Made by a program: the position numbers and the translations under genes. Below, piece by piece: positions 9,833-20,715 of a DNA stretch of 64,000 bases. The stretch's first letter is position 1. Every line of letters begins with the position of its first letter. A model generated the notes under the pieces. That model saw only the letters and a program-made list of their open reading frames with translations, searched no databases and had not been told where the DNA came from. Source of the DNA: Dipteris shenzhenensis. Its lineage: Eukaryota; Polypodiophyta; Polypodiopsida; Gleicheniales. The stretch is from the NCBI GenBank assembly GCA_047967505.1, contig CM106538.1; one strand, 5' to 3'.

Positions 9833-11428
9833 TCACAATAATGAGCATATTAGTAGTCGCTCTTCAAAACGTATACACAATGGGCACATAATGGGTACAT
9901 AATTGGGCATATTTAGTCGAAATGCAATTATCATTATTGACATCATACACTCCATTTCCATCATGGAGTTCAAAAAAGATCTATAGGCGAGGTGAGATGA
10001 TCTTTTGGACATCCCTGCTCGCATATTAGGTGCATTCCACACTCGCCCTCTCGCTAATCGGCGACCTTCAAACTTGCAATGCCACAAAGAAGTGCTTGGC
10101 TGCTCGGTTATTGCAACAACATGATCAAATACCCCTGATACATGTAAGGGATACAAAGTCCCACACTTGGCACCCCTGGCCAAAAGCATAGAGCCCTTTT
10201 GAATTTTCCAACTTTGAAAGCCAAAAGTGGTGTGAAAACCAGCATCATCTAGCTGACCCACTGAAATAAGACTCTTGGTCAGCTTAGGCACATGTCTCAC
10301 ATGTTTCAAAACAAATGCAGACCCATTTGCAAAAGAAAACTTTATGTCACCTGCTCCCACTATGTCACATGCATAGTCATTTCCAAGATGCACACAACCT
10401 GTCTTTCCACTGTCATAAGTGGAGAACCATTCCCTATGGGGAGTAACATGGAATGAAACACCAGAATCCAAAATCCAATTCTGGGAATATGCATCATCTG
10501 AAGTGGTAAGCAACTCTGCAGATAAACTAGACATGAAGAGAACATCATTGTCACTATCACGTGTGACTGCATTGATTTCCTCGATCTTCACTTTTCCTTT
10601 GTCCTCCCTTGGACTCTCTTCCTTTTGATTTGCACCCCAATTTGCATTCTTTTTCTTATCCTTTTGCTCTCTTTTCAGCTTGTAGCAATCCTTTTTCATA
10701 TGGCCCTTCTTGCCACAATGGTAACACTCAATGTTCCGTGCCCTGGATTTGCTACGAGACTTCCCTCTTTCTTGGGACTTCCCCCTGAACTGTGATCTGC
10801 CCCTTTGCACATTTAAGGCTGCATCCTGCTTGTTGCCATCCATAGACTTCCGTCTAATCTCCTCGGCCAACAAGCTACCCACAACATCATCAAATTTCAG
10901 TACTCCACCAGGTGCAGAGTTACTGACAGCTGTACGGAAGGTATCCCATGAGGATGGCAATGAACATAAGAGACATATTGCCTTAGTCTCCGCATCAAAA
11001 TTCATTTTCTGAGCCTGAAGCTGGCTGAAAATAATATTGAATTCATTCAAGTGAGAAGCAATGGAGACCCTTTCCTTCATCTGCAGCTCAAACAACCTCT
11101 TCATGAGGTAAACTTTATTAGAGGCAGTTTCCTTCTCATAGGTGGCACACAGTTTCTTCCACAAATCTTCCGTAGTCTGCTCATTTACTACTGTGAAATA
11201 AACTGACTCTGCAAGATGAAGTCTAATAGTAGACTTTGCTAATGCATCCAACTCATTCCAATCATCCTCAGACATATTTGCAGGCTTAGCTTCAATCCCT
11301 GCCAAGGGTTTAATCTGCTTCTTTTGAATAAGCACATCCCTTATTTGCTCTTTCCACAAAGAAAAGTTTGTCCCATCAAACTTTTTAATGCTGAAAAACT
11401 CCTTTTCAGGCATGGAAGAGGATGCCAT
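9833..11428 (-). CDS. Copia gag-protease polyprotein, intact frame but C-terminally truncated
   Basis: Begins at ATG 11428 (MASSSMPEKE); the open frame extends eight codons further upstream without another ATG. Residue numbers below count from the start of that open frame at 11452. The UBN2/Copia gag domain covers about residues 20-200 (FFSIKKFDGTNFSLWKEQ, then helices). A basic RS/RG-rich stretch leads into a CCHC zinc knuckle CYHCGKKGHMKKDC (243-256). The aspartic protease starts at about 329 with DSGVSFH, where related copies have DSGAS or DFGAS. GAG-pre-integrase begins at LWHCKF (about 456), and the last 80 residues are aberrant and run into the deletion breakpoint. There is no internal stop in over 530 codons, so this fragment is younger than its sister at 46.7-50.8 kb. 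In an intact element gag packages the RNA and the protease processes the polyprotein. Confidence 0.85.
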   Translation of the reverse strand: MASSSMPEKEFFSIKKFDGTNFSLWKEQIRDVLIQKKQIKPLAGIEAKPANMSEDDWNELDALAKSTIRLHLAESVYFTVVNEQTTEDLWKKLCATYEKETASNKVYLMKRLFELQMKERVSIASHLNEFNIIFSQLQAQKMNFDAETKAICLLCSLPSSWDTFRTAVSNSAPGGVLKFDDVVGSLLAEEIRRKSMDGNKQDAALNVQRGRSQFRGKSQERGKSRSKSRARNIECYHCGKKGHMKKDCYKLKREQKDKKKNANWGANQKEESPREDKGKVKIEEINAVTRDSDNDVLFMSSLSAELLTTSDDAYSQNWILDSGVSFHVTPHREWFSTYDSGKTGCVHLGNDYACDIVGAGDIKFSFANGSAFVLKHVRHVPKLTKSLISVGQLDDAGFHTTFGFQSWKIQKGSMLLARGAKCGTLYPLHVSGVFDHVVAITEQPSTSLWHCKFEGRRLARGRVWNAPNMRAGMSKRSSHLAYRSFLNSMMEMECMMSIMIIAFRLNMPNYVPIMCPLCIRFEERLLICSLL

Positions 11429-12843
11429 GATGCAAATAAAGCAAAATCCCAAATGCTAGTGCCTGCAAGAGAGAATCACACCAAATACTAGGTGCACCCA
11501 AATGTGTATGCCACAATAGAGTGAAATATCACCAAAAACTCAAAACTCAAAGCATCTGACTCATGTGCATATACTATGCATCCATATGAGCAAATCTGGC
11601 CCAAAAGAAAATGCCAATAAGTGCCAAATGACTCAAGCATAAACACCGTCCACTAACATATGCATCAATTATATCTCATCCAAGAGAGCATAGCACTATC
11701 AGTGCATCACCAACAATGTGTCAAAGCTGTCCCTCAGCATAAAATAGCATCCATGTGCAAAGCGTCCATAAAAAATAGCATCCCACAAGGCAATTTGGGC
11801 CTATCAGCGCATCCAACAAGGACCGCAATGCATCCAAATGGCCTATAAATCATCCACTGCAACCCAATGCATACCACGAATGAGCGCACACTGCTCAAAC
11901 TGCAACCAGAGTGATCTGCATAAGGTATGCTCAAGAAATCATAGTCCCACGGTAATGAGCGCTACTGAAAATAGAACTTGAGATGCCTCAAAACATGGGC
12001 GCCATTGCATAATCGGACTCAGCAAGAAAATCTGCAAATATCTCTCTTCTGCCAGAACTCCAAAATCCCAACCGATGAGTGAGAAATGGGAGTCAACACT
12101 TATCCACTGCCATGTGGCATAAATCTAAGGTTTCAAAACCTTAGCATGAAAAATGCATAACAGAGAGACGAAATCGAATACACAGAGATTTATAACTCTG
12201 AAAATCCTCCACCGAATCGTGCAAGAACTGATAGGTAGGGGTTTTTGGGCGTCCGGAACGCAATGGGACAGACGGTTTTGGAAACCGTGGTCTCAATCAC
12301 TGGGTTCAACACACGGACTAAAAAACGTTTTTGGAAACAGCGCTATCTGTAAACTCCACCGGAGTGCGAATGATGAGCAACATAGAAGTTTTAGGACCTC
12401 CTGAGTCCACCGGAACTGACAGATCTGCAAATGGTTGCTCCAAACTTGAGTTCCAACACCCGGGCAAAAAACGCAGAAATTGACACAGTGAGTCAGAAAT
12501 CCACTGAAATGATCTCAGATTCAAGAATGAAGGTGTTTCCAGGCTCCTGAAGTAATGTGGACACCAAAAGCAAGCAATAGTTGCCTCTACAAGTCAATAC
12601 GGAGTCTCTGTCATCGAACTGAACAGGGAAAAGCTCAAAAAACGACTTTTTCTTTGAAAGCTCTTAACAAGCTCTCAAAACCACTTCGCAAAGCCAAAGT
12701 GACTTTTCCAAAGGTTCCTCCAAGGTCTCTGCACACTCAAATGCAAGTAAAGTCACCCACAAAGCTTCCCACAAAGCTTCTCCTTCCTCCCACAGAGCTG
12801 CTGAGCTTCCAAGCATTCACGCACGCTCAGCTAGATCACCCGA

Positions 12844-12855
12844 GCTCTGATACCA
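12844..12855 (-). other. Primer binding site of element H
   Basis: Minus-strand TGGTATCAGAGC, the complement of the initiator-Met tRNA 3' end used by many plant LTR retrotransposons. It lies 2 nt inside the LTR. Confidence 0.85.
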
Positions 12856-12857
12856 GT

Positions 12858-13026
12858 TGAGAGTGCTCTCAACGGAAGCAAGAATGGAAGAAGGAGAGAG
12901 AGAGACAGAGAGCCACACAAGTTTGGTGGGTGCAGAACCACCCTAATCTTCTTTTTCATTCATTTATATATGTGTTTGAGTATTGTACATAACTGGGGTT
13001 AAGGCACAGTGACCTTTAACCCCACA
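12858..13026 (-). repeat. 5' LTR of element H (about 169 bp)
   Basis: On the minus strand it starts TGTGGGGTTAAAGG and ends CACTCTCA. A TATATAAATG box lies about 60 nt in. The left boundary is set by TG next to the Gypsy-like sequence that begins at 13027. No second LTR remains, so its length cannot be confirmed. Confidence 0.6.
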
Positions 13027-15070
13027 GCCTATACTATTCAAGATCATAAGATCTTATACCAACATGCCAAAAGGTCCCCGGAGGACGGTTGTTCTCAAGC
13101 ATATGATGGGCTGTGGCCCCCAGTCAAAGAGGTAAGCCTAGCCCCAGAAGGGCAGGACTCACAACCCGTGTTCATCGCTGATGACCTCACCCCCAATGAG
13201 GAGAATGCCTTAATAGCTCTCCTACAGGACTACAAGGACTGCATGGCTTGGAAGTACACTGACATGAAAGGGATGCCTGCCGTAGTAGTGCAGCACACAA
13301 TCCCCATGATGGATCATGCCAGGCTGGTACTGCAACGCCCCTACCCTATGAATCCTAAATACGCACTCATAGTGAGGGAGGAAATCCAAAAACTTGTAGA
13401 TGTAGGATTCATCTATGAGATCGAGCATATGGACTGGATATCACCCATCGTGATAAAAAAAATGGAAAAATTAGAGTATGCGTGGATTTGAAAAAGGTTA
13501 ATGCTACCACGAGACATGACCCCTTGCCATTCACAGAACATGTTCTAGAAAGGGTAGCTGGGAAGGAAGTGTATGGCTTCTTAGATAGATTTTCAGGTTA
13601 CAACCAAGTGTCGAATGCCCTCCAAGATCAACATAAGACCGCCTTCGCAACCGAATGGGGTGTATATGCAGCCAGGGTGATGATATTAGGATTAAACAAT
13701 GCACCTGCTACCTTCAAACGTATGATGATTACGGTATTCAAGGAATATCTAAGGGACTTTGTGGGAAGTCTTCTTGGACGACATCTATGTAAACTCGAAG
13801 TGCGATGACCACTTGAGGTACCTTAGGCTCATCCTCGAGAAATGCCGCTTATACCGCATATCCCTCAACCCCTTAAATGCTAGTTTTGGGTCAAACATGG
13901 TGTCATCCTAGGCCACATAGTGTCCCGAAATGGAATCTCTACGGACCATAATAAAATCAAACTCATCTTGGAGTTATCGCCCCCACCAATGCCAAGGGAA
14001 TCCAATGATTTACTGGCCACATGGGCTATTACTGGAGATTCATCTTGTTCTATGCGAACATAGCCCATCCATTATACAAACTACTAGTGTCCTTTGAGTG
14101 GACTGAGGAATGCCAAACATCCTTTGAAACCCTCAAACTAGCTCTAGCCATCGCACCAGTGTTGAGGTCACCCGATTGGAAATTAATATTTCATGTCCAT
14201 ATTGATGCCTCTAACTTTGCCATCGGATGTGTGTTAGCCCAACCCGGGGAGCATAATTTAGATTACCTGGTATACTTTACGAGCCACCAACTAAATGAGG
14301 CTGAGGTTAACTACACTACCACTGAGAGGGAAGGTCTCACCATGGTCTATGCAATAAAGAAATTCAAGCACCACTTGTTAGATAACAAGTTTGTCTTCTT
14401 TGTGAACCATCAAGCATTGCTATACTTGGTCAACAAACCCTACATGACGGGATGCATCACTAGGTGGATGTTGATCCTACTAGAATTTGACTTCATAGTT
14501 GCTGTATGTAAAGGCAAAGCCCACGTCGTAGTCAACCACCTGTCGAGGATCCCGAATGGTGAGGCTCCAATGGGAGTAGAAGATGATCTCCCCGATGCTT
14601 CTCTCTTCGTCCTTGACATCATTACCCAAATGGGCTGCTAAAATTGGCCACTACTTGGACAACGGAGTACCCCTAGGCTAGGCCCTTAAGAAGGATAGAG
14701 CTCGCAAACTCATTAAGGATGTAGCATCATATCAGCTGCTGATAGCAAGCCAACTATATCGCATGGGCAAGGATGGCATACTGCGAAGATGCATGTGCAA
14801 ACACAAATTCTAACGGTTGTTTGCCAAGCATTGGATATACGATTTTATGTTCTCCCGATAGAAGCAGCTGAAGAACAGATTATTGAAGAACCTAGTGCTA
14901 TGCCATAAAGTGTCAAATCAACTGGCACATCCAAACTGCTTTGCTCACCAATGGTTGCCAAACGGTGGTAGTTCCACTGTGTGGACCAAGCTCCCCTCTT
15001 TAGTTCCAACCTCGCTAATCCATGCGATAATGAAGCTACACAGTAGGGCAGACCGGAAGATCTAGCCCCC
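13027..15070 (+). pseudogene. Ty3/Gypsy pol (RT, RNase H, start of integrase), frameshifted
   Basis: RT is encoded from about 13150 (LQDYKDCMAWKYTDMKGM, then YPMNPKYALIVREEIQKL). It shifts frame near 13480 at the conserved CVDLKKVNATTRHDPLPF, then reads GLNNAPATFKRMM. It shifts again near 13770, after which FLDDIYVNSKCDDH carries the catalytic Asp pair. RNase H at about 14021-14641 keeps FHVHIDASNFAIG with its catalytic Asp and TTTEREGL with its Glu. The integrase zinc region is only suggested around 14700-14820 (LYRMGKDGILRRC) and then degrades. No LTR was identified for it. The order RT-RNase H-integrase identifies Ty3/Gypsy. Confidence 0.8.
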
Positions 15071-15152
15071 ACTAGCACCCCACCTAAGGTCCTAGCTCAA
15101 AGGGGAAGAAAGCTAGCCATAGTGGTAAACCAATGCCATTCCTGCTCGACCA

Positions 15153-15620
15153 ATGCCACCATCCTTTGCCCAAGAAATCCATGAGCTGCAAGTACTGGAT
15201 GCTATCCTTTGTGCCCAATGTCACTTCGATCGGACCCGACTTCCAAAGAATGTTAAAGCAGCCAACAAATGCTCTAGTTGCCCCAAGAAAGCCTCTTTTG
15301 AACCCATCCATTTTACAAGAAGAAAGCTGCACCGCCCACCCGTGCCCCCACCTCATCCACCACCACATACCATCAACAGCTCGATCACCACCACCTGCTT
15401 GGGTGGCCAAGGCAAGAAAGTTGCCTGGGTCCAGAAGTCAGCCGTGCAAACCCTGAAGGTGTCAAAGGCAGCACTACAAGAACTTGTGTCTCCTCGAGAT
15501 ACAACACCACAAGAACCTGTTGACAACGAACCGAATGAAATAAGCAAGCCTCAAGCTATAGACTATGCACTAGTGCCATGGATGGTCCAACTCAACACAA
15601 GTATCACCACAACCAGTTGA
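15153..15620 (+). other. Unrecognised ORF, 155 codons, downstream of Gypsy pol
   Basis: Begins at ATG 15153 on the same strand as the Gypsy pol. Two CxxC pairs (CAQC and CSSC, about 30 residues apart) suggest a possible metal-binding N-terminal part. A Pro/His-rich stretch and a Ser/Thr-rich tail follow. No family is recognised. It may be the decayed C-terminus or 3' extra ORF of the Gypsy element. Composition-biased stretches make a chance ORF possible. Confidence 0.25.
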
Positions 15621-15851
15621 GGAACTTTGTAGGAACCGAATTCCCCCCCACAAAGAGTTACAGAGTAACCTCCCTCTGGGGACAAACACTCAAAGGTAAT
15701 GGGGCGAACGTACCCCCTCCGATGGTACCATCCTACTCATGAAAGCAAGGGTCAGCCCATGGGTAGCAAACTCATGACCACATCGCAACAACAAAGTCCA
15801 ACACAAATGTGCCCCTAGCATCCAATGTAAAAAACAAGCTAGACATGTACT

Positions 15852-16135
15852 TGATGGGATATCTCAAGGTGTATGCCCCAGGCACACCTTGGTTTCTATG
15901 TGTGTGTGCTAGAGGCACAGTTAGGTGCCCATAAGCATTGTTAGGTGGTGGTAGATGCCACATAGGATGATTGAGTGAATGTAGGAGCTGATTGAGGAGA
16001 TGATTGAGGAGATGATTGTGGAGCTTGGTGGCTCAAGTAAGAGGTGCCTACATATGGACCTCACTTTTCTTCATTCCATAAGCAAGCATTCTCATTTCAT
16101 GTTCAGCTTCATGCTTTCCTTTTAGTTCTTCAACA
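15852..16135 (+). repeat. 5' LTR of TR-GAG element (284 bp)
   Basis: Starts TGATGGGATATCTC and ends TTCTTCAACA, directly abutting the PBS. Against the 3' LTR there are roughly a dozen substitutions plus small indels, including an extra 12-nt GATTGAGGAGAT-type repeat unit here, which suggests a moderately old insertion. Confidence 0.9.
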
Positions 16136-16147
16136 TGGTATCAGAGC
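16136..16147 (+). other. Primer binding site of TR-GAG element
   Basis: TGGTATCAGAGC, a perfect match to the common initiator-Met tRNA priming sequence, with no gap from the LTR. Confidence 0.9.
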
Positions 16148-17005
16148 ACTATGATCCTCCTTGAGCCCATTTGTGCCATGTCATCATCTTCTTCTTCTCC
16201 ATCTTCTCCTTCTTCATCTTCACCATTTGTTCCCCAAATTTGTGAGAGCTTGTTCTCCCTCAACTTTCTGCCATTCTCCAAATCCTCTGAGCTATAGACT
16301 CCTCATGTGTGGGCAAAGTTCCACGTCAGAGGAATTAGAGAATGCTGCCCACGAAACCGTGCAACAGTCATCTTCCTCATGATGCCTTTTCTTGCAATGC
16401 GACTTGCTGGAGCAGCCATTCAAAAATTCCTTTGAGCCAAGCTTGCACAACAGTATGAGCTAGCTCTTGTCCAGATTTGAAGGGAAATGGTCCACCAGGG
16501 AGGGAGAAACAACAAAAAAACCAGTCAACTTTCAAGCTACTGGCTATGGCGACGTGACACGACATTTTACCTCTCCTCCTTAGTGGCTCTTCTCTAGTAT
16601 ATTAGCTTTGTTTCTACCTAGAAAGCCCTGTTTTCTTTTCTTTGAAGAGTGAGATACAAGCCCTCCAAGTTCAAGCCTCTGTTTTGGATAGTTTTGATAA
16701 TGTTATGAGTTTGATGCTACATTAGATGCTACTTTAGCATTTTTGATGTTTTAAAGTGTTGAATAGCATCAGTACAACTATTGCTACAACTTTCCTTTAA
16801 GTTGCTATACTTGGATTTGCTTGGAATACTTTCATTTAGCCACCTCTATGAAGCATGCAAGTTGAAGCATCATTTCCATTATGATTTGTAGTATGGAATT
16901 TGGTTACAAGTCTTTGCTACTTTAAATGCTTGTACTTTGAAGCTCTTCAACTCTTTATAGCCTTGTAAGAGAGTAGACACTACCCATTTTGGGTTAGACC
17001 CTCTC

Positions 17006-17848
17006 ATGGCTACCTTCTTGAATATGGATAAGTTCAATGGTAAAGGCTTTCACACATGGCAGATGAAGGTTAAGTTTGCATTGATGAGGGAAAACCTCTG
17101 GGGGCTTGTCAAACCTGCTTCAACTTCTTCTTCAACAGCCTCTAATGCTGGAGAATCCTCAGCTCCGACACGCCCGGCACGAGATCTTGCTAGAGAGGAG
17201 AAAGCCTATGGCATCATTGCTCTTGGCTTAGGAGATGACTATATTCATCACATTTTTTATTAGGAGTCTCCTTCTGAAGCTTGGCAGAAGCTTGATATTA
17301 TTTTTGGTGCTAGGTCTCACATCTCAAAATTGTCACTTAAGATTGCTTTCTTTGAATTGAAGATGGCTAGTGGCACTCCTTTGGCTGCCCATGTCAATCA
17401 TATGCGGAGTCTCATGACTCAACTTGCTTCTATCAACTCTCCAATCACTATAGATGATGCAATGGCAGTGTTGCTCAAAAGTATGCTTGAAGATTATGAT
17501 CATGTTGTTACCACTTTGAAAAATCTTCCTAATCCTACTCTTGAAGATCTTGTTACTGCTCTTCAAGAAGAAGAAAGGCACATGGAACTCCCGAGAGGCA
17601 ATGACATAGCTTATGCCATAAAAACTCAAAAGGGCGAGTTTTCACCTTGCAAACATTGTGGGAAGACTAATCACCTCTCAAAAGATTGCTTCAAGATCAA
17701 TCCTTGCAAACATTGTGGCAAAAACAATCACCATGAAAAGTATTGTAAGGCCAAAAAGGAAGCAACTACAAAACTAGAGACTGCCAATCTACTTTTAGTT
17801 GATGTGCCTCCACAAGATGAGGCATCCTATGAAGATTATGCTTTTTGA
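17006..17848 (+). pseudogene. gag of TR-GAG element: UBN2 domain and two CCHC knuckles, one in-frame stop
   Basis: ATG at 17006 (MATFLNMDKFNGKGFHTWQM). The UBN2/Copia gag fold runs to about residue 230. A single TAG at 17261-17263 interrupts the frame between the two halves, and the same frame resumes at once (ESPSEAWQKLDIIFGA). Two zinc knuckles of C-x2-C-x4-H-x4-C spacing follow, CKHCGKTNHLSKDC and CKHCGKNNHHEKYC, about 20 residues apart; most plant Copia gags carry one. The natural stop is at 17846-17848. Apart from one stop the gag is intact over about 280 codons. Confidence 0.85.
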
Positions 17849-18224
17849 ACCATCTCCATATATGCTCCAGATCTCTCTTTTTATGCTGACTCAAGGTACT
17901 CAGCCTGGATAGTCCTCGAAAATGAATGAAATAAACTTTTATGTGTTTTGTAAACACCTCTGGTCACCATATGATGTAGGCCATGTGTATGTGTTTTGCT
18001 CCATGATGGTACCTCCTGCAGACATTGTGTGCATGTACATGTAGGGGAGATAACCATTGGAAGGTCTTATGTATCCCTTTTGTTTACTTCACACCCTTGG
18101 GAACCCCTTGCTAGCATGAGATCCTAGCCATATATTTATCCTTGACCACCATGAGATGGCATGAGAAACTATGAGACTAGATGTATCCTTGACATAGCCT
18201 GAGGCATTCCCTTAAGGGGGCGTA

Positions 18225-18495
18225 TGATGGGATATCTCAAGGTGTATGCCCTAGGCACACCTTGGTTTTTATGTGTGTGTGCTAGAGCACAGTTAGGTGT
18301 CCATAAGCACTATTAGGTGGTGATAGATGCCACATAGGATGATTGAGTGAATCTAGGAGCTGATTGAGGAGATGATTGTGGAGCTTGGTGGCTCATGTAA
18401 GAGGTGCCTACATATGGACCTCACCTTTCTTCATTCCATAAACAAGCATTCTCATTTTGTGTTCAGCTTCATGCTTTCCTTTCAGTTCTTCAATA
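18225..18495 (+). repeat. 3' LTR of TR-GAG element (271 bp)
   Basis: Starts TGATGGGATATCTC after the purine-rich AAGGGGGCG and ends TTCTTCAATA. The terminal CA has become TA by a single transition. GTACT follows. Confidence 0.9.
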
Positions 18496-18795
18496 GTACT
18501 CTACATGGCTCCTTACATGCTATGCGTAGTATGTCATCCACCTACACCGCATTCATCATAATCATTGAGTCCAGGTCTAGGTGAGTCAGTATGGTAGGCA
18601 TCTCACCCAACACACCCATAGCCCACTAGTCCCTGTTGAACACACCACATGCACACACATGGTTAGCACTAGGTGATTAGAATCCATTTTTGCATTTGTT
18701 CATAATCTTGCATGCTGACCTCACTATCATGTCTACACCGCACAAGTGCACTCACCCTTTTCCCCCCCCACACCACTCCCTCTTTCTTTTACTCT

Positions 18796-19270
18796 TCTTA
18801 CATAGTCAGTATCCCGTCGGTCATCGCCATAATGGTATCTTGTCGAGCGTCGTGATCCCAACATCCTGCCGATCATCACCATCACATCCACAAATTATGT
18901 CGGTCCTTGCTAATGAAGTATCCCGCCACCCATTGCGATCCCCCATTGTCGCCATCACCATTGACAAATCATGTCGGTCATCACCAATGAAGTATCTCGC
19001 CACCCATCGCAATCCCAACATCTTGCTAATTGTCGCCATTGCCATCGACAAATCACATCGGTCATCACCAACAAAGTATCCTGTAGCCCATCATGATCCC
19101 AACATCCCACTGGTTGACGCTAAGGCAAGACACCACCGACCGTTGCCATTCCAGATTGCACTGCCCGTCGCCATCTTGAACCCCATCAGTCGCAGTCTTG
19201 GCCACATCTCACTGATTGCCGTCCTTGATTTATCGCACCGACCATCGCCATACCCATATCCCGTCGATCA
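18796..19270. repeat. Degenerate minisatellite
   Basis: Imperfect 75-85-bp units built around CGGTCATCACCAATGAAGTA and CCCATCGCGATCCCAACATC, about three clear copies (near 18897, 18972 and 19055) with weaker copies on both sides. The long ORF spanning it (18690-19292) is a product of the repeat. Confidence 0.7.
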
Positions 19271-19285
19271 TAGGGATAGGAGATC

Positions 19286-19295
19286 TATATAAATA
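19286..19295 (+). promoter_or_regulatory. Candidate TATA box
   Basis: TATATAAATA lies about 90 nt before the first ATG (19387) of the unrecognised ORF below. It fits an LTR-type or gene promoter, but no LTR boundaries could be found. Confidence 0.35.
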
Positions 19296-19386
19296 GGCTT
19301 ATCTCGCTGGGTCGTCGCCATAGTAGATGCCCCCAAATGCTTGAAAAATTTGCCTAGAATTTTGACGGTTTTTGAACAGCCTATTT

Positions 19387-20715
19387 ATGTTCTCTTGCTC
19401 TTCCTCATCCACTGACTCCCTTATCACTCAATTGCCATCCCTGTTTTCAATGGATCTCAAACAAGAGTTCTTCAAGTTTAAAACAGACCTAGGACTCCAC
19501 CCTCACCGTATCCCAGAGGCCAATGGCCCATCGGACTCCCAAAGCACTCCATCTGCCATGATCCGCATGCCTTCTGAGATCCCCTTGGAAGACTTGCAAG
19601 GTGAAGAAACATCCACTAGGCAGGCCACTCAAGAGGATCCAACCACAGTAGGCACACTCCCTCAAGGTCAAGAAAGCATGCCTCGGTGCCAACAGCAAGC
19701 GAGTACAAGGTCGTGCGCTCCCAAGCACACTCACCACTTAGAGAAGCATGGCTTCAAGAACTGGATGCTTGCATCATACACTCACACTTTGCATATGACG
19801 TCCATCACTACACCCTCCACTACCTTACAGTAGCAGCATACGTAGCTTTTCAGGACCCAGCACTGGAGGAGGCACTCAGCTTTGCAGGCTTGAGCAGAGT
19901 GGTCGCTTGTCTCCCATGCCACCTAGACATGGCACTGATGGCAGAATTCCTCAAGGCATACAATAGCAACACCAATGTTGGCATCCTGTGAGATGCAACA
20001 GGCAATCCCCACCACTACCAAATCAATCAGGACACGATATGGGTAGCCTTTAACTTGTTGGTGGCCGGTGAGAAATACTCCAAAAAGAAAAAGCTTGATG
20101 GACTCAAAATGGTCTGTCACTATGACCGCCACAATTGCAAGGACCACCTCCAGTTCATAGCCATCCATAAGCCAGAGGTGGATATCAAGAGCCTTGCAAT
20201 GGCTCACTCAAGTCAAGCACACGGACCATCATAAGTCTGTTGTGCCAAATATCCTGCTGCGCATGGTGGAGCTTCAAGAGACCAACTGGGCTGACTACTT
20301 CTGTAGCCAAATGAGAGACGATCTCGACACCCACGGGGATGTTATCGACAATCCAATGCTATACATGCCGATCCTCTACTACTTAAAGAGTCAGCATCTG
20401 CCAATTGGCTTCAGCCTAGTAGAGAAATCTATCACCAACCCAGTACAGACCGAGCCAGAAGAAACGAAGGTGAAGCCCAAAAGAGCAAGGACAATGCCTA
20501 GTGTCACTTCGGCAGATCATGTGCAGCTAGAAACAAGTCAGCTACTCAGACAATATGAAGACCGCCAATTGCACGGATTCATGCACCAACAACTATGCCT
20601 CCAGTGGGAGAATCCTCAAAGCAAGGGCAAATGGGTTCAAGAGGAGCCCCCATTCTCATCGAAGACCTCTAGGGCGATGAAACAATCAAAATCAGCCTCC
20701 ATACAAACAGCATAG
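19387..20715 (+). pseudogene. Unrecognised retroelement-like ORF, frameshifted
   Basis: ATG at 19387 opens a Ser/Thr/Gln-rich N-terminal part. A frameshift near 19700 leads to a helical, hydrophobic stretch (LREAWLQELDACIIHSHFAY, then AFQDPALEEALSFAGLSRVV), a stop near 19990 with the frame continuing (WVAFNLLVAGEKYSKKKKL), and after about 20190 another frame (ILLRMVELQETNWADYFCSQ), ending at 20715 with a basic tail. About 440 residues overall. No zinc knuckle, protease or polymerase motif is visible. Size, all-helical character and context suggest a gag-like protein of a Gypsy-type element, but no family is recognised. Confidence 0.4.

Larger units (their letters stand above)
9833..13026 (-). 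mobile_element. Copia element H: 5' LTR, PBS, leader, gag-protease; pol deleted
   Basis: Minus strand. A short LTR (13026 to 12858) is followed by the primer binding site, a leader of about 1.4 kb, then gag and protease. The element stops at 9833, where it joins unrelated host sequence 19 bp from the oxygenase ATG. Integrase, RT, RNase H and the 3' LTR are missing. The same family recurs, more decayed, at 46735-50760. Confidence 0.8.
15852..18495 (+). mobile_element. Complete non-autonomous LTR element encoding only gag (TR-GAG type)
   Basis: 2644 bp. It consists of a 5' LTR 15852-16135, PBS 16136-16147, a 0.86-kb leader, a gag ORF with one stop, about 0.4 kb of non-coding sequence, a polypurine tract at about 18214-18222 and a 3' LTR 18225-18495, with GTACT duplications on both sides. 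The internal region is about 2.1 kb and has no protease, integrase, RT or RNase H, so mobility would depend on enzymes of another Copia element. This arrangement matches the TR-GAG class described in plants. Confidence 0.9.
15847..18500. other. 5-bp target-site duplication GTACT flanking the TR-GAG element
   Basis: GTACT occurs at 15847-15851, immediately before the 5' LTR, and at 18496-18500, immediately after the 3' LTR. This is the signature of a simple integration event. Confidence 0.9.

Noticed and set aside
18690-19292. 200-codon plus-strand ORF
   Set aside because: It spans the degenerate minisatellite and its product is a His/Ser/Pro repeat created by the DNA repeat.
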